From positions 1-64,000 of the forward strand of contig NZ_QETK01000018.1 of NCBI RefSeq assembly GCF_003105155.1: a stretch of 64,000 nucleotides of DNA, given 5' to 3'. Source of the DNA: Pseudomonas sp. SDI (GTDB taxonomy: Bacteria; Pseudomonadota; Gammaproteobacteria; Pseudomonadales; Pseudomonadaceae). The notes below the pieces were generated by a model. The model did no database searches and was not told the origin of the DNA. It worked only from the letters and a program-made list of their open reading frames with translations. Each line of letters opens with the position of its first letter. The stretch's first letter is position 1. Shown one piece after another: positions 1 through 8,014 of this stretch. A program made the position numbers and the translations under genes.

Positions 1-117
1 CAGCTATCGATCGCCAGTTACATCCATGGGTTTTACAACGACAGCCGACTGCACTCTGCGCTGGGCTACCGTTCTCCGAACGAATATGCCAAAGGCTTGC
101 GGCAGAAGGCTGGATAA
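1..117 (+). mobile_element. IS3-family transposase, C-terminal end (cut by window edge)
   Basis: The frame is open from the first base and stops at 115-117. It reads as the end of an IS3-type DDE transposase (OrfB): a stretch like YIHGFYNDSRLHSALGYRSP followed by NEY, the usual C-terminal signature of this family. The catalytic core lies left of the window. The element's right end should lie just downstream, where a 29-bp repeat begins at 126. Whether the element is intact cannot be judged from here. Confidence 0.8.
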
Positions 118-125
118 CAAGCTTC

Positions 126-154
126 TTGGCGTCAGCTGCCAGGGGACAGGCCCA
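126..154 (+). repeat. 29-bp dispersed repeat, copy 1
   Basis: This 29-bp segment, with core CTGCCAGGGGACAGGCCCA, recurs in the same orientation at 37776-37804 with one mismatch. Here it starts nine bases after the IS3 transposase stop, so it may be part of the element's terminal sequence. The second copy has no transposase next to it. Confidence 0.7.
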
Positions 155-191
155 GCAAAGTCGCGTAGAGAGCAGGTTGCTCAAGCGGAAG

Positions 192-971
192 ATGAAGGCT
201 CACATCATTCCCTGTGGCTGGGGAAATCAAGGGGAGTACGTCCTTCTGCCGCATCCCAGTTGCGCGATTCATGCCTTATGGCAGTACTGCGAAACGATCG
301 GCGAAGGTTTCAAGGATGCGCGAATTTTTGTGCTTCCGTATGCACTGGTGCCTGAAAATGTCGCTGAAGACCTCGTTGAGATGTCTGAGATGGGGGCGAA
401 CGTCGTCTGTTTTGAGCAGGAAAAGGATGGCTGGCCTTTTCTCAAGCGGCGCCAAAGGCTCGATCAACCAAGCGCAAATGTCGTCACCCAGTTGCTTCTT
501 GATGCCATTGGTGGTGAAGAAAAGCCGGACAACCCGTCGGCCTATATCGCTGACGCCGTCGCTAGCTGCCCGCAGCTAGTTGTGGTCTCCAATGCCGTGG
601 CCTCGTGTGACTTGGTCAGCAAGCAGCGCTATCGGTTCGTCAGGGACGGTATTGACGCGCTGGTGGAGCTTATTGGGCTTAAAGGGCAGATTGGGGGCAC
701 CTTGGAAGATTTCTTCTGGAAATGGAAGCTGGATCTGGCACAGTCTGGTGGTGACAACATCAAGCTTGATGTCTATCTGGACGGGAGATCGGTGCATAAG
801 GAAACGTCCTGTATACACCTGAAGAAAGGGGATCATACCAACCCGCAGAATTGCCCTCGAATCTACTACCAGGCGGTGGCGCTGCCGTCGGGTTACTACG
901 TTTTCTTGCTGTACGTGGGCCCCCATCGTGAAGGAGACCTGGAAAAAATACACCACCTCGATTCGACGTGA
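192..971 (+). CDS. hypothetical protein, first gene of accessory cluster
   Basis: The protein is about 259 aa and I recognise no family. The start is placed at the ATG at 192 (MKAHIIPCGW), preceded by a purine-rich GCGGAAG; an upstream in-frame ATG at 126 lies inside the 29-bp repeat and is unlikely. There is no signal peptide. The N-terminal half has alternating hydrophobic strands (IFVLPYALVP, GANVVCFEQ) suggestive of an alpha/beta fold, and the C-terminus (IYYQAVALPSGYYVFLLYVG) looks like a beta-rich small domain. GC is lower than in the metabolic genes further right. It heads a same-strand series ending in a zinc-peptidase-like gene, between IS debris and a tRNA-type attachment site, so it is probably island cargo. 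Function unknown. Confidence 0.6.
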   Translation: MKAHIIPCGWGNQGEYVLLPHPSCAIHALWQYCETIGEGFKDARIFVLPYALVPENVAEDLVEMSEMGANVVCFEQEKDGWPFLKRRQRLDQPSANVVTQLLLDAIGGEEKPDNPSAYIADAVASCPQLVVVSNAVASCDLVSKQRYRFVRDGIDALVELIGLKGQIGGTLEDFFWKWKLDLAQSGGDNIKLDVYLDGRSVHKETSCIHLKKGDHTNPQNCPRIYYQAVALPSGYYVFLLYVGPHREGDLEKIHHLDST

Positions 972-1202
972 AAGTGGTGGGTGCACCCGTTTGTTAAACC
1001 TAGCATCTAGGGCTTGATTGGCGCGCCGCCTCGGGGTGATCTTGTGCCTATCCCGGCTACCCGCATATGGCATCAGCTCATCCCGCGACGTCGACGAGCG
1101 ATTGATTTGACCTGGCGGGCTAGAGCATCCTACGCGCCTCAATCAATCAGGCCGCCGCAACTTTAGTGGTAACGTTGGTGAACTCTTTTTTACGGATCAG
1201 TC

Positions 1203-1388
1203 ATGTCTAGTGATATGGATATTTTTAATGTGGAGAACCTGGCAGCCGCCGCCACAATCGCTACAGCTGTTGGCAGCTTTATCGTATTTCTTGTGAAACG
1301 TACATGGAGGGGAAAAAAACTCATCCTCAGCGAACACGTCAAACCCGGCAGTAAATCAAACCGCAGGCGAAAACAGCACCTTGGTTAA
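1203..1388 (+). CDS. small single-pass membrane protein
   Basis: This is a 61-aa protein with one clear hydrophobic segment at about residues 12-30 (LAAAATIATAVGSFIVFLV), followed by a very basic tail rich in Lys and Arg. That suggests a single membrane span with the basic C-terminus in the cytoplasm. The ribosome site upstream is weak (ACGGATC). It ends just before the start of the next gene, so the two are probably translated together. No family was recognised. Small membrane partners are common in phage-defence and island operons, but nothing in this sequence proves such a role. Confidence 0.45.
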   Translation: MSSDMDIFNVENLAAAATIATAVGSFIVFLVKRTWRGKKLILSEHVKPGSKSNRRRKQHLG

Positions 1389-1392
1389 TGCG

Positions 1393-2151
1393 ATGCACAG
1401 CCAAGTAACATTGACTAATCACTACCATGCCCTAGCTCCTGCGCCTACGGAGGTGGCGGATATCCCGGGAAAGTGGAATGTGCTGGCGGCCCAGCAGATG
1501 GCCGAAAGACTCCTCAATGAGGCCGACTGGGGATCGCTCGTACCCGACTTAGATAAACCTTACGGGCATTACTTCGCGGGTGAGTACAATCTCCATTACC
1601 CCGACAAAGACGGCATTGTCCTAGCCTACAGTACGAAAACGGTCGGCCACGAATACCATGCCTGTGCCCCGTATATCAGCTTTTTCGAGTACCACAAGAA
1701 AAACGCAGGCTGGTCACTCGTCAACGAAGACATCGGCGTATTCCAAGGGGGCGGATGGGGTGAACCGCCTGAAATTTCGATTATTCCTGTCTCAAGAGCA
1801 AAGTTTGGTGTGATTCAGCAGGATGGCAGCACGAACCAAGGTCTGTCAGTCGGTCGCAAGTCACTGCACGTCCTAATGGGTGACAGATTCCAAAAGGTGC
1901 TCGAACTGATTGTTTTTCAGAGTTTGGACGACAAGGGCTGGGATAGCACCTTGCACAGCATCCCGCGCTTGGATGGCTTCTACGACATTGAGGTGATTCG
2001 AGAAGATATCAATGGCGAGGAAGACCTCCGGTTGCTGGATCCGGTCGACGCGTTCTACACGACGCTTTGTGACACCGGTGACCGTATCAGGCCTCATGAC
2101 GTGTTCAGTTTCGATGGGCAAAAATATAATCGAGATCCTGCGATTCGATGA
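1393..2151 (+). CDS. hypothetical protein of accessory cluster
   Basis: The protein is about 252 aa, soluble, with no signal peptide and no family I recognise. The frame is open from a TTG at 1381; I prefer the ATG at 1393, a few bases after the stop of the small membrane protein gene (1386-1388). The sequence is rich in aromatic residues and acidic loops (HYFAGEYNLHYPDKDGIV, WGEPPEISIIPVSRAKFGVI). It ends about 130 bases before the peptidase-like gene on the same strand. Its moderate GC matches that of its neighbours, so the group was probably acquired together. Function unknown. Confidence 0.6.
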   Translation: MHSQVTLTNHYHALAPAPTEVADIPGKWNVLAAQQMAERLLNEADWGSLVPDLDKPYGHYFAGEYNLHYPDKDGIVLAYSTKTVGHEYHACAPYISFFEYHKKNAGWSLVNEDIGVFQGGGWGEPPEISIIPVSRAKFGVIQQDGSTNQGLSVGRKSLHVLMGDRFQKVLELIVFQSLDDKGWDSTLHSIPRLDGFYDIEVIREDINGEEDLRLLDPVDAFYTTLCDTGDRIRPHDVFSFDGQKYNRDPAIR

Positions 2152-2278
2152 ACTCAAGGTTACGCAGTCTTTCCTGGAGGTTTGGCCAGGCTCATTCGAG
2201 GCGAAGATGGTCAGCGCTTAGGTGGCGCTAGACGAGCGTTCAAGCGATGATTGGCCTCCAAAAATGTGGAGGTGCCTG

Positions 2279-3139
2279 GTGTCGATCACTTATAAGGATG
2301 TCGTCGAAGCATTCATCGCGGACTTCAAGTGGATGCACCACGCCAGCTACCAGCCCGATGTGCGATGTGACTTCGATGGCGATCCATCACCGCTCGCTAT
2401 GATCCTGCCGGTTGCGGGTCATCCGACCCTGAGATTTTCCTACCGCTTTGCAGATAGCGTAGTGAGCAGCCACACGGACTTGTTCTACTGCTTGATCATT
2501 GCCGGCCATGAATTGGCGCATTGGGCAAATGCCCATACAAAGCACCTGGACACCGATGACCTGGACAGCAAAGCCATCGAAATGTGGGCTGACTTGTTTG
2601 GCACCAGGCTTTTGTTTACTGCAGTAGCAAGATGCCCGAACCTGCGCCCCATTATCAATCGGCTGCGCACTCCAGCCTTTGATGCTGAAGGAGCGGATGC
2701 TCTGCTGCCGGCCTATGGCGAGGCGTTGCGCCAGGTTTACGAACGCGTTTTCGTTCCTGCGGGGTTGACTCCGACCTACCCATCGCCCAATGAGCGTGTG
2801 CAGATCTGCGGTGTCGGCGTAACCTCGTTTTTCTACCGCCACTTGGGGAAAATGCACCAGCGTATGACGGTGCACGCGCTGAAGAAGGTCATTCTTGAGC
2901 CATTTGCAGATGTGCCCGATCTTTTCCCTAAGGACAAAGACTGGCAAGACAGTGCTGACTTGGCGTACCGCACCATTGAAATCCACCTCGGGCTCAAGCA
3001 GGGGCGGCCATCGATCACGCCAGGCATACGTCCAGAATTCAACCAATTGGTCGGTACGAATTATTTGGGACATGCTGAAAACAAGGTGCACCGCGAGGGT
3101 TTGAAAGCTCAGGTTCGAGCGTGGGGCGTTGACGTTTAA
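2279..3139 (+). CDS. putative HExxH zinc metallopeptidase
   Basis: The protein is about 286 aa with a gluzincin-like motif HELAHWANAH (His at about residues 77 and 81 of this start), then a downstream AIEMWADLFGTRL block that could supply a third Glu ligand. This layout resembles several bacterial HExxH families, including Lit-type (U49) phage-exclusion peptidases of similar length, but I cannot assign the family. I place the start at GTG 2279 because GGAGG sits six bases upstream; ATG 2264 or GTG 2222 are alternatives. No signal peptide is visible, so it should act in the cytoplasm. It is the last gene of the island series, before a non-coding stretch and a tRNA-like attachment site. Confidence 0.6.
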   Translation: MSITYKDVVEAFIADFKWMHHASYQPDVRCDFDGDPSPLAMILPVAGHPTLRFSYRFADSVVSSHTDLFYCLIIAGHELAHWANAHTKHLDTDDLDSKAIEMWADLFGTRLLFTAVARCPNLRPIINRLRTPAFDAEGADALLPAYGEALRQVYERVFVPAGLTPTYPSPNERVQICGVGVTSFFYRHLGKMHQRMTVHALKKVILEPFADVPDLFPKDKDWQDSADLAYRTIEIHLGLKQGRPSITPGIRPEFNQLVGTNYLGHAENKVHREGLKAQVRAWGVDV

Positions 3140-3564
3140 GCCGAGAAAGACCGAGAGGGCGCGTGCGGCTTCTGTCATTGGCTGTGGCCACCCCGACACG
3201 AACCGCTGGCAAAAAACTAAGCTATACCTTCGTTTTTCGGGCTCTCCACCCTATTGTCTGCAAAATCTAAGCTAAAGCTTAGTTTTCGTAGGTGTGTCCT
3301 CATCTCACCTTGTTAGGTGGGTGGCTGCGTTCGGATTACTCAGGGTGAGTTAGCTGGGGTATTTAGCACAAGCTAGATAGCGGGCAGCGTCAGACAACAG
3401 CAAGTATATGTTTTTTATCGAAATTTTTAGCATGCAGTCGGGTGCATTCTTAGCCGCTGGATGGACAGGGAAGCGATGGGCCCGTTATTGCTGGGCTGGG
3501 TGGGTTGATAGAGAGATCTGGCTAGGTAAGCTTTTCCCTAGAATGTAGGGGGTACCTAGGATAA
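3140..3564. other. non-coding stretch with inverted repeat, before attachment site
   Basis: I see no credible gene here. The DNA is AT-richer than the surroundings. A perfect 7-bp inverted repeat, CTAAGCT-AA-AGCTTAG, lies at 3267-3282, with a related CTAAGCT at about 3218. These could be operator or recombination-protein sites of the former integrative element. GGAAGCG at 3469-3475 is complementary to the acceptor CGCTTCC at 3580-3586, but the spacing (122 bases overall) is too long for a tRNA. Confidence 0.4.
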
Positions 3565-3590
3565 GGGTTCGAATCTCTACGCTTCCGCCA
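3565..3590 (+). other. tRNA 3'-end remnant, probable attachment (att) site
   Basis: The segment reads GGGTTCGAATCTC then TACGCTTCCGCCA: a T-loop (TTCGAAT), acceptor half and CCA end, as at the 3' end of a tRNA (Ser-type acceptor by memory). No D-arm or anticodon arm fits upstream, so it is only the 3' part. Integrative elements commonly use this part as att core, and an integrase remnant lies within 40 bases to the right. Confidence 0.6.
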
Positions 3591-3595
3591 TATTC

Positions 3596-3622
3596 AAAGC
3601 CCTGATTATTCAGGGCTTTTTG
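3596..3622. terminator. rho-independent terminator after tRNA remnant
   Basis: AAAGCCCTGA-TTAT-TCAGGGCTTTTT forms a perfect stem with a T tract on the plus strand and an A tract on the other side, so it could work in both directions. It lies where a tRNA terminator would lie. Confidence 0.8.
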
Positions 3623-3626
3623 CGTT

Positions 3627-4232
3627 TCAGGGGCATAGGAAAACTACCCATGGGAACCCCCTTGGGAATGGTTTATTTTGGAAGCGCTTCCGAAACTTTC
3701 GCTGTTTGGTGGGTTTCGCCAGAGCTCCAACTCGGCGATAAACCCGCTCCGTAATGTCGCCCTTGGTATGGCCGAGCAGCAGGCTTGCATGGTCGACATC
3801 GGTGGTCTCGTACGCTGCCTTCGGGTGAATGTCTCGGAACTGGAGCTGGCTGATGCGGCCTGCCAGCACTTGGTCACCGGCGGCGACTGCCTCCTTCACT
3901 GCTTCTTCCCTGGCGTCATCCCACCGATGACGTAGCATGGCGGCCGAGACCCGTTTGCCTGAATCGGTCAATAGTAGGTATGGCGATCCATGGGGCGAGT
4001 TTCGCTCCAGAATCTTCCTGATCAGGATGCCCAGCCCACTTTCCACCCCGTCCACCTCAAGCAGAATCCGCAGCTTTTTGTGGGTCTTCTTCTGTTTCAC
4101 GCCGAGGGCATTGCCTTCGATGTCATCCTTTCTCATCACCAGCACGTCCGTCGGACGCTGGCCCGTCAAATACGCCAAGTCCATGGCGTCCTTCAGCTCT
4201 CCCACCGCTTTCGCGTAACACGAGCGTTCGCG
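3627..4232 (-). pseudogene. tyrosine recombinase (phage integrase), C-terminal half only
   Basis: The reading frame contains the C-terminal catalytic part of a phage-type integrase: TGQRPTDVL near the start, FRDIHPKAA for the usual H-x-x-R/K box, then LLGHTKGDITERVYRR with the second His and the Tyr nucleophile. The N-terminal arm and core-binding domains are missing. Upstream the frame hits a stop at 4233-4235, so the breakpoint lies near 4230. A GTG at 4205 could start a product of about 192 aa, but it would not be a working recombinase. It points towards the tRNA 3' end at 3565-3590, the usual arrangement for an island integrase. Confidence 0.8.
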
Positions 4233-4436
4233 TTAATTGAGCAACTTCGCTCTGAAGAGCCTGTTGATCTGTAGTGCTCGGTATTTGAAGTCCCCGATCT
4301 TGCTACTGCGCGCACTGCCGCAAGCGCCGATCTCCGGAGGTTCAGCGGTTGATTTTACGCCGCCGCGTGAACGAGCTGTTCACTCAACGTCGCAGTGAAG
4401 TGGGTGATATGCTTCGCTGCTTACTAAGCAGGGAAA
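4233..4436. other. short intergenic segment, no gene seen
   Basis: This lies between the broken integrase and a small membrane protein gene. I see no ORF with family similarity and no RNA structure. It probably contains the junction that removed the integrase N-terminus. Confidence 0.4.
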
Positions 4437-4631
4437 ATGGAAATGCGCAAAAAATTGGAGGCTTTTAGAGGATGGCTGACACCACGTCGGCGGCTGTGGG
4501 CAGGAGTAGGCCTGTTCGCTGTCACTATCGTCGTGCCAATTGTCAGTCCAGGAACGAGTGTCAGCTGGCTTGTAGGTCCTGCGTGCGTCTTTTTCGTGAG
4601 CGCCTTTATGCCGGCGCACGACAAGCGATAG
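4437..4631 (+). CDS. small two-span membrane protein (hypothetical)
   Basis: This is a 64-aa frame with a basic N-terminus (MEMRKKLEAFRGWLTPRRR) and two hydrophobic segments (about residues 20-37 and 42-58) separated by a short SPGTS turn. AGCAGGG lies just upstream of the ATG. No family recognised. The flanking DNA is full of gene fragments, so it might be part of a decayed locus rather than a working gene. Confidence 0.4.
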   Translation: MEMRKKLEAFRGWLTPRRRLWAGVGLFAVTIVVPIVSPGTSVSWLVGPACVFFVSAFMPAHDKR

Positions 4632-4933
4632 AGCGCAGTCGTTGAAGTACTCGGCCAGCTCTTCATATGCCCGATACTTTGCTTGGCTGCGAGTGACTGC
4701 CCATATACGCAGCACTTAATGACGTGCCTCGCCGAGCATATACTCCACGTCATCCCAATCGTACATGCCGTTGGTGGCCGATGTAACCACCAACGCTCCA
4801 TGGCTGGCGGCGAAGCAGTGTCGTTGCTCACCGCACGAAAATGCCTTGCGACTCGGCCCAGCATTGCTACGGTGAACTGCGGCGTGGAGGAGTTCCCATG
4901 CCTTTGGTACTTCACGTCAGAGGGAGGCCACCT

Positions 4934-5110
4934 ATGGATAACTGCAAGCAGGCAGCAGGCAATGCCGAACCCAGGGCGGATGAGCGCTTTAACTGCCTGG
5001 AGTACCTCGACGACGACTTCCCCTACTACAACGGCAAGCCCGTAGGCCTTTCAGGCAAGCAATGGCTGCTGCTAATACTTGGGGTATTGGTCGGGGGGCG
5101 TTTGGCTGCA
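4934..5110 (+). pseudogene. N-terminal fragment of a membrane protein (CPBP-protease-like)
   Basis: An ATG with AGGGAGG upstream begins MDNCKQAAGN and continues to FPYYNGKPVGLSGKQW followed by a hydrophobic helix (LLLILGVLVG). This resembles the N-terminus that precedes the first span of CPBP-type intramembrane proteins in Pseudomonas, as far as I recall. From about 5105 the frame runs antisense through the convergent secreted-protein gene with no similarity, so only the first 55-60 codons remain. I read it as a truncated gene; the family assignment is weak. Confidence 0.4.
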
Positions 5111-5659
5111 TCAGAGATTGCCTTCAGACCCTGTATAACTCGCACCTTGGATCTTGCCACTGCCACTGGACAAACACGACCAAGGAGCATCCGCGCCCGG
5201 TACTTTGATCGTCACGCCAATGCCTGCTTCGGCGGTCATGACGTCGGTCACCAAAAGCTTGCTGGCGGCCACACCGGTTTGCTTCGCCACCTCGGCCAGG
5301 CAGGCCTTCTCCGCCTTGCTGGTGGCAGATGTGCCACCGATGCTACTGGCACTCGCAGCGCCCGATGTCGCTGGCTGGCAAACCCCGTTAGCCCCACCTT
5401 TACCGGTATAGGATACGTCCCATGACTCATCTGGATTGCGCGTGAGGGAAATCGCCACGCCAGAGCCCCTGGCTTCATAGGCGTTGTCGTTGAATTTCTT
5501 TAGTTTGGCCTCCTTGCCATTGATGAACACTGGCCCACCCTTATCCGCATGCACGGCGATATTGGTCGGGCAGTCGTAGTTGAGCTGCGGAATATCAGCA
5601 CTGGCCACAGTGGTAAACAGCAAAGTGGTGGCGCCCAACAAAAACTTGTTCATAGTCAT
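5111..5659 (-). CDS. secreted protein, paralogue of 24726-25022
   Basis: This is a 182-aa exported protein. The start is taken as ATG 5659 (MTMNKFLLGATTLLF) with GGAGAGA upstream; ATG 5653 is also possible. A signal peptide is expected to be cut after TVASA. The mature N-terminal domain (CPTNIAVHADKGGPVFINGK, then KKFNDNAYEARGSGV and SYTGKGGANGVC) is clearly homologous to the shorter product at 24726-25022. This copy has an extra C-terminal region with a Ser/Ala linker and four more Cys-containing segments (KACLAEVAKQTG, APWSCLSSGSGKIQGA). Paired cysteines suggest disulfides in the periplasm. Function unknown. Confidence 0.8.
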   Translation of the reverse strand: MTMNKFLLGATTLLFTTVASADIPQLNYDCPTNIAVHADKGGPVFINGKEAKLKKFNDNAYEARGSGVAISLTRNPDESWDVSYTGKGGANGVCQPATSGAASASSIGGTSATSKAEKACLAEVAKQTGVAASKLLVTDVMTAEAGIGVTIKVPGADAPWSCLSSGSGKIQGASYTGSEGNL

Positions 5660-5915
5660 GCGACGTTCTCTCTCCGTTTGAGAATGCTTGGGCTTACTGC
5701 ACAAGCTTTATGAGCATGCGACAGCGCACTCAAAGCCGAAGCTAGGCGAAGCGGCTTGTATCCACCTCGACGACACGGCTTCGGCAGTATAGGTGGTAGT
5801 GGGCAGTTCGAACGGCCAAACGCTCACGGCATCACAATCAGCGTCAACATACCAATATCTGAGGACTGCATCGCCTACTCCTGAGGGCCACGCCCTTTGG
5901 GTAATTGCAAGTTCG

Positions 5916-6164
5916 TCAGGCCATACGCCGCAATGCGACGCCCATTACCGCTCCAAGAAGTCCCATGCATGTCAGCAGAACAGGGAGTGACACCCACCAA
6001 GAAACGCTGGACGTCATCATGCTTAATTCCGACATCCCAGCGATGCCGGCAATAAGGTTCTGCGGGAGGAACACGACATTGATCAGCGTGAGTTTGCGCA
6101 GGGCTCGATTCATGCTGTTGTTTGCAAGTGCTCTGAATCGCTCGTGCGATTTGTTTGACCACCC
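5916..6164 (-). pseudogene. CorA-type magnesium transporter, C-terminal fragment
   Basis: The frame reads RALANNSMNRALRKLTLINV, then VFLPQNLIAGIAGMSELS and a second membrane span ending RRMA. This is the two-helix C-terminus of a CorA-family divalent cation channel, where the pore motif GMN appears as GMS. The large N-terminal cytoplasmic funnel domain is absent, and the frame runs into a stop at 6165-6167. No separate start gives a sensible protein. It is a remnant in the decay zone that also holds integrase, IS256 and other fragments. Confidence 0.75.
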
Positions 6165-6311
6165 TCAAATGGTGCCGGCCAGCGAGTTGGCGAGCATAAA
6201 GGTGGTGCAGGCGAGAACGGTGGGAGAAGCAGGGCGTCGAGGGTTGTAATAACCTGGTGATTTCGAACGATTGGGAGGAAGTGGAAGAGGCGGCGCCTTT
6301 CTTATGTTCAC

Positions 6312-6335
6312 AAAAAAGCCCGCGCTAGGCGGGCT
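6312..6335 (-). terminator. rho-independent terminator of 6341-6883
   Basis: On the minus strand AGCCCGCCTAGCGCGGGCT is followed by TTTTTT. It lies just beyond the stop codon of the leftward secreted-protein gene. Confidence 0.85.
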
Positions 6336-6340
6336 GGAGG

Positions 6341-6883
6341 CTACTTGGTGCTGATCTGCGCCCTGGCGTACATGTAGATCGAGCCGTGATCTGGAATTTT
6401 ACAGGTGATAACACCAGGCGCTCCGGGTACCTTTTTGTCATCCAGGGTAATTACATCGGCGAGATGAAAATACTGATCGTCCTGCAGGTTCTTGGCGGAG
6501 GCGGCTGAAAAAACCAGGCGGCTCAGCACTGCAGTGAACGCCTCGTAGCATTGGTCTTCCTCACTCAGCTTCATTTCAGCCAGCCTGCGGTCACTCATGC
6601 CACCCATTTCAATGACTACCGGCTCGGCGGACGTTGATTTGGGGCTCGCTTCGACGCTGCTCATTGCATAGCTGATTTTCATCTTGCGAGGTTTGATGTG
6701 ATAGCGCTGGAACTTGGGATTTTTCAGCGCATAGGACAAGCCTTTCTCGGGATCGAGATACAGGGTTACGTCATAGGTGTTCTGGACGCGCTTGCCGATT
6801 AGATCCGAGGCAGCCTGTGCGGGTTGCAGCCAGGCACTCAAGATGATGGCGATGGCGGCGCTTGTGACGAGGGATATCTTCAT
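6341..6883 (-). CDS. secreted hypothetical protein
   Basis: This is a 180-aa protein with a clear Sec signal peptide (MKISLVTSAAIAIILSAWLQ, cut after AQAA or nearby). The mature part is charged and beta-rich with two cysteines (DQCYEAF and ITCKIP) that could form a disulfide, and ends in ARAQISTK. A strong terminator follows directly. It appears monocistronic. I do not recognise the family; a periplasmic or outer-surface role is all that can be inferred. Confidence 0.75.
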   Translation of the reverse strand: MKISLVTSAAIAIILSAWLQPAQAASDLIGKRVQNTYDVTLYLDPEKGLSYALKNPKFQRYHIKPRKMKISYAMSSVEASPKSTSAEPVVIEMGGMSDRRLAEMKLSEEDQCYEAFTAVLSRLVFSAASAKNLQDDQYFHLADVITLDDKKVPGAPGVITCKIPDHGSIYMYARAQISTK

Positions 6884-7027
6884 TACCTGGACCTGTTCCT
6901 TGGCGGGGGCTATCAGTGGAAAGTGATGCTTTCATGTCGTTGCAGGGTGATCAAGTAGCCTTCGTGCTGGGCGGGAGGGGGCTGGAGCAGCCAGAGCCTG
7001 AAATTGTGGCGTCTTTCTGACGGGTAT

Positions 7028-7051
7028 GAAAAAGCCCGCCGAGGCGGGCTT
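7028..7051 (-). terminator. rho-independent terminator of 7064-7492
   Basis: On the minus strand AAGCCCGCCTCGGCGGGCTT is followed by a T tract. It lies directly after the lipoprotein gene stop. Confidence 0.85.
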
Positions 7052-7063
7052 CCGTTTCGATCT

Positions 7064-7492
7064 TCAAAGACTGGAGTACTTATCATCCACCTTGCGCTTC
7101 TCGAGCGTATAACGCTCCAGGTCGATCTCTTTGGTTGCCATTCTGGTATCGAGCGCGTCCATATCCCGGCGCTTCAAACTGGCTACATGAGCCCGAGTAG
7201 CCTGGTAATTGATGGACTCTGCAGCGTTGTAGCCGCTGACTGGATCCCACAGAATCGAAATAGGCCAGAGCAGCAGGTTCACCACGCCGTAGCCGTAAGA
7301 GCGACCGTAGAACGAGCCACCGCCGGGCAGAATGCCCAACCCAGCTGCGACACCTGGGCTCTTCTCCTGAATAGCCATGTTATTGGCCCGATGTTTTGCT
7401 AGCTCTGATTCTTGCGATGAGTTAAGTCCAGTAGCGCAGCCAGTTGTCATTGCGATAACGGCAGCAGCTAGCAGATTACGAAGCGCGAACAT
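7064..7492 (-). CDS. small lipoprotein (hypothetical)
   Basis: The product is 142 aa. The start is ATG 7492 (MFALRNLLAAAVIAM), preceded by AAGGGGTCAAGG. The lipobox TTGCATG places the lipidated Cys at about residue 19. After it come an N-terminal helix, a hydrophobic Gly-rich segment (GVAAGLGILPGGGSFYGRSY, then GVVNLLLWPISILWDPVSGY) and a charged C-terminal coiled-coil-like helix (ATKEIDLERYTLEKRKVDDK). The middle resembles small Pseudomonas envelope lipoproteins with a glycine-zipper-like segment. A terminator follows the stop. Function unknown. Confidence 0.8.
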   Translation of the reverse strand: MFALRNLLAAAVIAMTTGCATGLNSSQESELAKHRANNMAIQEKSPGVAAGLGILPGGGSFYGRSYGYGVVNLLLWPISILWDPVSGYNAAESINYQATRAHVASLKRRDMDALDTRMATKEIDLERYTLEKRKVDDKYSSL

Positions 7493-7596
7493 CCTTGACC
7501 CCTTGTTGATTTTCTCGGTTTTCCCGCACCTGGGAAGCCTGGCGATTCTATCGCATATGGCGGCATTTGCCTTGCGCGTGCATGGACGGCTGCGAG

Positions 7597-7920
7597 GATG
7601 AGGCATTGGCACACATGGCGTTGCCCAAAACGCACCGACAGCAGTTGCGCAGCACCAATCCACTGGAGCGGCTCAACGCCGAGATCAAACGCCGCACCGA
7701 TGTCGTGGGGACCTTTCCAGACGATCCTGCAATCACCCGGCTGGTAGGAGCGATGCTGCTGGAGCAGAACGACGAATGGTGCCTGCAACGGCGCTATGTG
7801 CCGTTGGAGGCCTTCGAGGCCGTCAACGATAATCCACAGGCCAATCATCAAGCCAAGTTAATGAAATCCTTCGGTAAATTATTTCACCGCTGCTGCGCCC
7901 AGCCCAGCAAGTCGCGCTGA
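7597..7920 (+). pseudogene. IS256-family transposase, C-terminal fragment
   Basis: The frame reads EALAHMALPKTHRQQLRSTN, then PLERLNAEIKRRTDVVGTFP and LVGAMLLEQNDEW, the conserved C-terminal block of IS256-type (mutator) transposases that contains the last catalytic Glu region. Similarity begins near 7597; everything upstream is unrelated. No matching left half or terminal repeat was seen, so this is a solo relic. It lies directly upstream of the putative light-regulated promoter at 7979. Confidence 0.85.
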
Positions 7921-7978
7921 CGGAAATTTGTGCTTCAAGCCCACCTGAGCATTGCGCATTTCCTGATCTCGGCTAAAT

Positions 7979-8014
7979 TGTACAAAAACCTGTACAAAAA
8001 CGAGGCGCTGTACA
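7979..8014 (+). promoter_or_regulatory. TGTACA boxes: putative LitR/CarH-type operator-promoter
   Basis: Three TGTACA hexamers occur at 7979-7984, 7991-7996 and 8009-8014. The second and third form TGTACA-N12-TGTACA, the spacing I recall for class II LitR (B12/light MerR-family) sites in Pseudomonas putida. The only other TGTACA-N12-TGTACA pair I noticed is at 61744-61767, by another gene of the expected light regulon. The last box overlaps the ATG of the DCC-family gene, so the transcript start or the translation start may lie slightly further downstream. Confidence 0.6.

Noticed and set aside
3469..3590. Complete tRNA gene suggested by GGAAGCG ... CGCTTCC
   Set aside because: The ends can pair, but 122 bases is too long for a bacterial tRNA and no D-arm or anticodon arm is present. 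Only the 3' part is tRNA-like.
5111..5425. Continuation of the 4934 membrane-protein frame on the plus strand
   Set aside because: From about 5105 it has no membrane segments and runs antisense to the secreted-protein gene at 5111-5659, which has a paralogue elsewhere. Only the first part is a gene remnant.
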